Source of the DNA: Clostridiaceae bacterium
GTDB lineage: Bacteria > Bacillota > Clostridia > DSM-8532
NCBI GenBank assembly: GCA_012842645.1
Contig: DUSJ01000337.1
Location: 1 to 7,681, forward strand
Direction: 5' to 3'
Length of the DNA stretch: 7,681 nucleotides
In this document: in pieces, positions 6,503 to 7,681 of the stretch
Numbering within the stretch: position 1 is the stretch's first letter
Layout: each line of letters starts with the position of its first letter
The notes under the pieces: generated by a model
Told to the model about the DNA's origin: nothing
The model's input: only the letters and a program-made list of their open reading frames with translations
Databases searched by the model: none
Position numbers and translations under genes: made by a program

Positions 6503-6554
6503 GTTGTCACGGGGACGGTTCTGTTGGCAACAAGTTGTCACGGGGGACGGTCCT
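6503..6554. repeat. Tandem GTTGTCACGGGGACGGTTCT-type repeat, REP/transposon-like
   Basis: Two direct copies start 31 bases apart: GTTGTCACGGGGACGGTTCT at 6503-6522 and a near-identical copy at 6534-6554 with one extra G and a T-to-C change. Between them lies the palindromic TGTTGGCAACA (6522-6532). From general knowledge, GGGGACGGTTCT motifs recur dispersed in many bacterial genomes, especially in clostridia, often beside REP-associated Y1 transposase genes. No transposase is present here, so this would be a non-autonomous remnant. It begins one base after the CBM25 stop codon. Confidence 0.55.
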
Positions 6555-6618
6555 TATAATAATACCAGCAGCGGGACCATACATCTCCGGTATCAAGCGG
6601 TGTACATTGGTTGTCCGT

Positions 6619-6627
6619 TGGTACAAT
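6619..6627 (+). promoter_or_regulatory. Extended -10-like element in the accessory spacer
   Basis: TGGTACAAT here is identical to the extended -10 element ahead of the M42 operon (2827-2835). No good -35 is visible. A transcript from it would start near 6634 and run straight into the long inverted repeat at 6644-6690. No coding sequence follows on this strand before glgA. Confidence 0.25.
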
Positions 6628-6643
6628 GAATTAGTCTTGACAT

Positions 6644-6690
6644 AGCCCACTCGGTGTGCTGCGGGAAAATCGCGGTACCTGGAGTGGGCT
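6644..6690. repeat. Long imperfect hairpin (AGCCCACTC / GAGTGGGCT)
   Basis: A perfect 9-base arm at 6644-6652 pairs with 6682-6690. Within the loop, GGT (6653-6655) can pair with ACC (6677-6679) and GCG (6661-6663) with CGC (6671-6673), leaving a 7-base apical loop. This gives a 47-base structured element. It lies about 50 bases downstream of the stop of the minus-strand small gene, so it could help end that transcript, but neither strand has a proper T-run after it. Alternatives are a small structured RNA or a palindromic mobile remnant related to the nearby repeat. Confidence 0.45.
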
Positions 6691-6741
6691 TTGCGGTATG
6701 TGGAGAGAGTTTTCACACAGTTTACCGGCCAATCTGCATGC

Positions 6742-6924
6742 TTATAGCCGGCTGCCGTTGTTGACCCAATCCCTCGCTTCTTCCACGCACTCGTCGGAGG
6801 CGATGGGAATATTGCCCTCGGTAACCGTATCGCTGACGTCCGTGATTGCGTTGGTTGCATAAGCCTTGATTTTATTAAGTTCCAAACCGTCGGATTTTAC
6901 TTTCCGCTTGTCAGGACCTTTCAT
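6742..6924 (-). CDS. Small DUF3787-like protein, possible spore surface protein
   Basis: 60 residues on the minus strand. The ATG (6924-6922) is preceded on that strand by AGGGAGG with about 8 bases of spacing, one of the best ribosome binding sites in the window, which is the main reason to believe the gene. The N-terminus is basic (MKGPDKRKVKSDG). The C-terminal half reads IPIASDECVEEARDWVNN, which resembles the pattern IPSE..VEEAK.WVD.N that I associate with small clostridial DUF3787 proteins, some of which are named spore surface proteins. I could not search to confirm this. There is no membrane segment, cysteine pair or signal peptide. It is convergent with the CBM25 gene and divergent from glgA, so it is independent of both. 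If it is a spore protein, expression would be under a sporulation sigma factor, but I find no convincing promoter. Confidence 0.62.
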   Translation of the reverse strand: MKGPDKRKVKSDGLELNKIKAYATNAITDVSDTVTEGNIPIASDECVEEARDWVNNGSRL

Positions 6925-6984
6925 TCTTGTTTCCTCCCTTGCCGGCGAAGATGATCAATACTATTTTTTGATTATAAAAATGAT

Positions 6985-7026
6985 TTATTCCTGGCCGCCT
7001 GCATTGCGGTCCTTCGTTTTGCTCAT
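6985..7026 (-). CDS. 13-codon reading frame with strong ribosome binding site
   Basis: On the minus strand, GGAGG (7039-7035) lies 8 bases before an ATG (7026-7024) that opens a frame reading MSKTKDRNAGGQE and then TAA. The peptide is very polar and basic to neutral. It lies upstream of the DUF3787-like gene on the same strand; about 47 bases separate its stop from the next ribosome binding site. It could be a tiny protein, a leader peptide, or the surviving start of a broken gene. The ribosome binding site is the only real support. Confidence 0.35.
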   Translation of the reverse strand: MSKTKDRNAGGQE

Positions 7027-7106
7027 GAAGAAAACCTCCGTTCCAATTCACCTTTTTGCCGGCAAGACCATAATAAGGGATACCTAAGATTAAATATAAT
7101 GCCGGG

Positions 7107-7120
7107 TGGTATAGTATAAT
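7107..7120 (+). promoter_or_regulatory. glgA: Likely glgA promoter -10 region
   Basis: Two overlapping -10 elements are visible: TGGTATAGT at 7107-7115 (extended -10) and a consensus TATAAT at 7115-7120. Another TATAAT is at 7095-7100. No clear TTGACA-like -35 lies at the right distance from any of them. A start near 7122-7127 would give a leader of about 32-37 bases before the ATG at 7159. Confidence 0.5.
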
Positions 7121-7158
7121 AGATATGTTTGAACATTAAGCCGAAAGGAAACGATGCC

Positions 7159-7681
7159 ATGGATAAGATAAAAGTCTGGTTTGCTTCATCTGAAGTCGCG
7201 CCGTTTGTGAAGACGGGCGGCCTTGCCGATGTGGCCGGATCACTTCCAAAGGCCCTTAAAAGGCTTGGCGTGGATATAAGGGTGGTATTGCCCAAGTACA
7301 GCCAGATAGATCCGGAGTTCGTATCCAAAATGGAGTTCGCAGGCAGCTGCCAGGTGAGCTTATCATGGAGAAATCAATACTGTGGGGTTTATAAATACGA
7401 CTATGAAGGAATCACCTACTATTTCATAGACAACGAATACTACTTTTTCAGGGAGTGGCTGTACGGCCAGTATGATGACGGGGAGCGGTTCAGCTTCTTC
7501 TGCAAGGCCATCCTGGAAGTCCTGCCCATGATAGGCTTCAAACCCGATATAATCCATCTCAATGATTGGCAGACCGGAATGGTCAGCGTGCTGCTCGACG
7601 CCCATTACAGGGGCCGTGAAAGCGGCTTTTACAAGAACATCCATACCCTTTTCACAATACATAACCTGAAATACCAGGGCG
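7159..7681 (+). CDS. glgA: Glycogen synthase GlgA (ADP-glucose type), N-terminal part
   Basis: 174 complete codons are present and the gene continues past the window; full-length bacterial GlgA is about 480 residues. The ATG at 7159 is in frame, with AGGA at 7146-7149; the ATG at 7154 is in another frame. The N-terminus carries the GT5 hallmark KTGGLADVAGSLPKAL (residues 18-33), whose Lys-x-Gly-Gly binds ADP-glucose. Further on are VVLPKYSQ near 42-49, the HLNDWQTG motif near 134-141, and FTIHNLKYQG at the cut end. GlgA transfers glucose from ADP-glucose to the non-reducing end of alpha-1,4-glucan chains in the cytoplasm. The upstream CBM25 protein on the same strand may bind the same polymer, but the two genes are separated by accessory DNA and glgA seems to have its own promoter. 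Confidence 0.95.
   Translation, partial: MDKIKVWFASSEVAPFVKTGGLADVAGSLPKALKRLGVDIRVVLPKYSQIDPEFVSKMEFAGSCQVSLSWRNQYCGVYKYDYEGITYYFIDNEYYFFREWLYGQYDDGERFSFFCKAILEVLPMIGFKPDIIHLNDWQTGMVSVLLDAHYRGRESGFYKNIHTLFTIHNLKYQG

Noticed and set aside
6637..6642. Perfect TTGACA (-35-like)
   Set aside because: The sequence 16-19 bases downstream is GC-rich with nothing like a -10 element.
6671..6679. T-box-like GGTACCGCG on the minus strand
   Set aside because: It matches part of the T-box core, but the rest of the core is poor, no terminator T-run follows, and no gene lies downstream on that strand before the convergent CBM25 gene. GGTACC is palindromic and falls within the hairpin.
6725..6751. CCGGC/GCCGG inverted repeat around the stop of the small minus-strand gene
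   Set aside because: The arms are only 5 bases with a 17-base loop and no T-run; pairing is likely chance.
6507..6860. Minus-strand frame of 117 codons across the repeat and hairpin
   Set aside because: It overlaps the better supported DUF3787-like gene in another frame, has no clear ribosome binding site, and its end is just the translated repeat.
6937..7065. CTTGCCGGC and GCCGGCAAG as a distant inverted repeat flanking the 13-codon frame
   Set aside because: The core GCCGGC is itself palindromic, so matching in both orientations is expected; the arms are about 110 bases apart and show no target duplication.

Overview
The window most likely comes from a spore-forming member of the class Clostridia (Firmicutes), perhaps a relative of the cellulolytic or thermophilic clostridia. 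The coding DNA is of moderate GC with heavy use of AGG and ATA codons. Shine-Dalgarno sequences are strong (GGGAGG, AAAGGAGG), genes overlap in ATGA style, and the gene families (MoxR/DUF58/DUF4129, tandem M42 peptidases, clostridial GlgA, a DUF3787-like spore protein) fit that group. Genus cannot be decided from this sequence.

Region 1 (2-2461) is the end of a MoxR-DUF58-DUF4129 operon. It holds the last 38 codons of a MoxR-type AAA+ ATPase, a membrane-anchored DUF58 protein, and a polytopic membrane protein with a cytoplasmic DUF4129-like tail. The last protein looks like a TgpA/YebA-type transglutaminase protein that lacks the transglutaminase domain. These systems are thought to act in envelope assembly or maturation, with MoxR as the chaperone motor.

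Region 2 (2462-2871) is about 410 bases of AT-rich spacer with no convincing gene. It has a weak inverted repeat, a poorly supported minus-strand reading frame, and an extended -10 promoter just upstream of region 3.

Region 3 (2872-5937) is an operon of three tandem M42-family metallo-aminopeptidase paralogs with overlapping ends. Each keeps a full set of predicted catalytic and metal-binding residues, but they differ in subfamily signatures. They probably finish the breakdown of short peptides in the cytoplasm, and may form TET-like self-compartmentalised assemblies.

Region 4 (5938-7681) looks like glycogen metabolism interrupted by accessory DNA. A 152-residue protein with a C-terminal CBM25-type starch/glycogen-binding domain is followed by a 657-base spacer and then the start of glgA (glycogen synthase), which runs off the window. 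The spacer holds a tandem repeat of a GGGGACGGTTCT-type motif, a long imperfect hairpin behind a promoter-like -10, a small minus-strand gene resembling DUF3787 spore surface proteins, and a 13-codon minus-strand reading frame with a strong ribosome binding site.

The points most worth following are the transglutaminase-less third gene, the triplet of divergent M42 paralogs, the stand-alone cytoplasmic CBM25 protein next to glgA, and the unexplained 6502-7158 spacer. I do not see a clear defence system, CRISPR array, tRNA, rRNA or intact mobile element.
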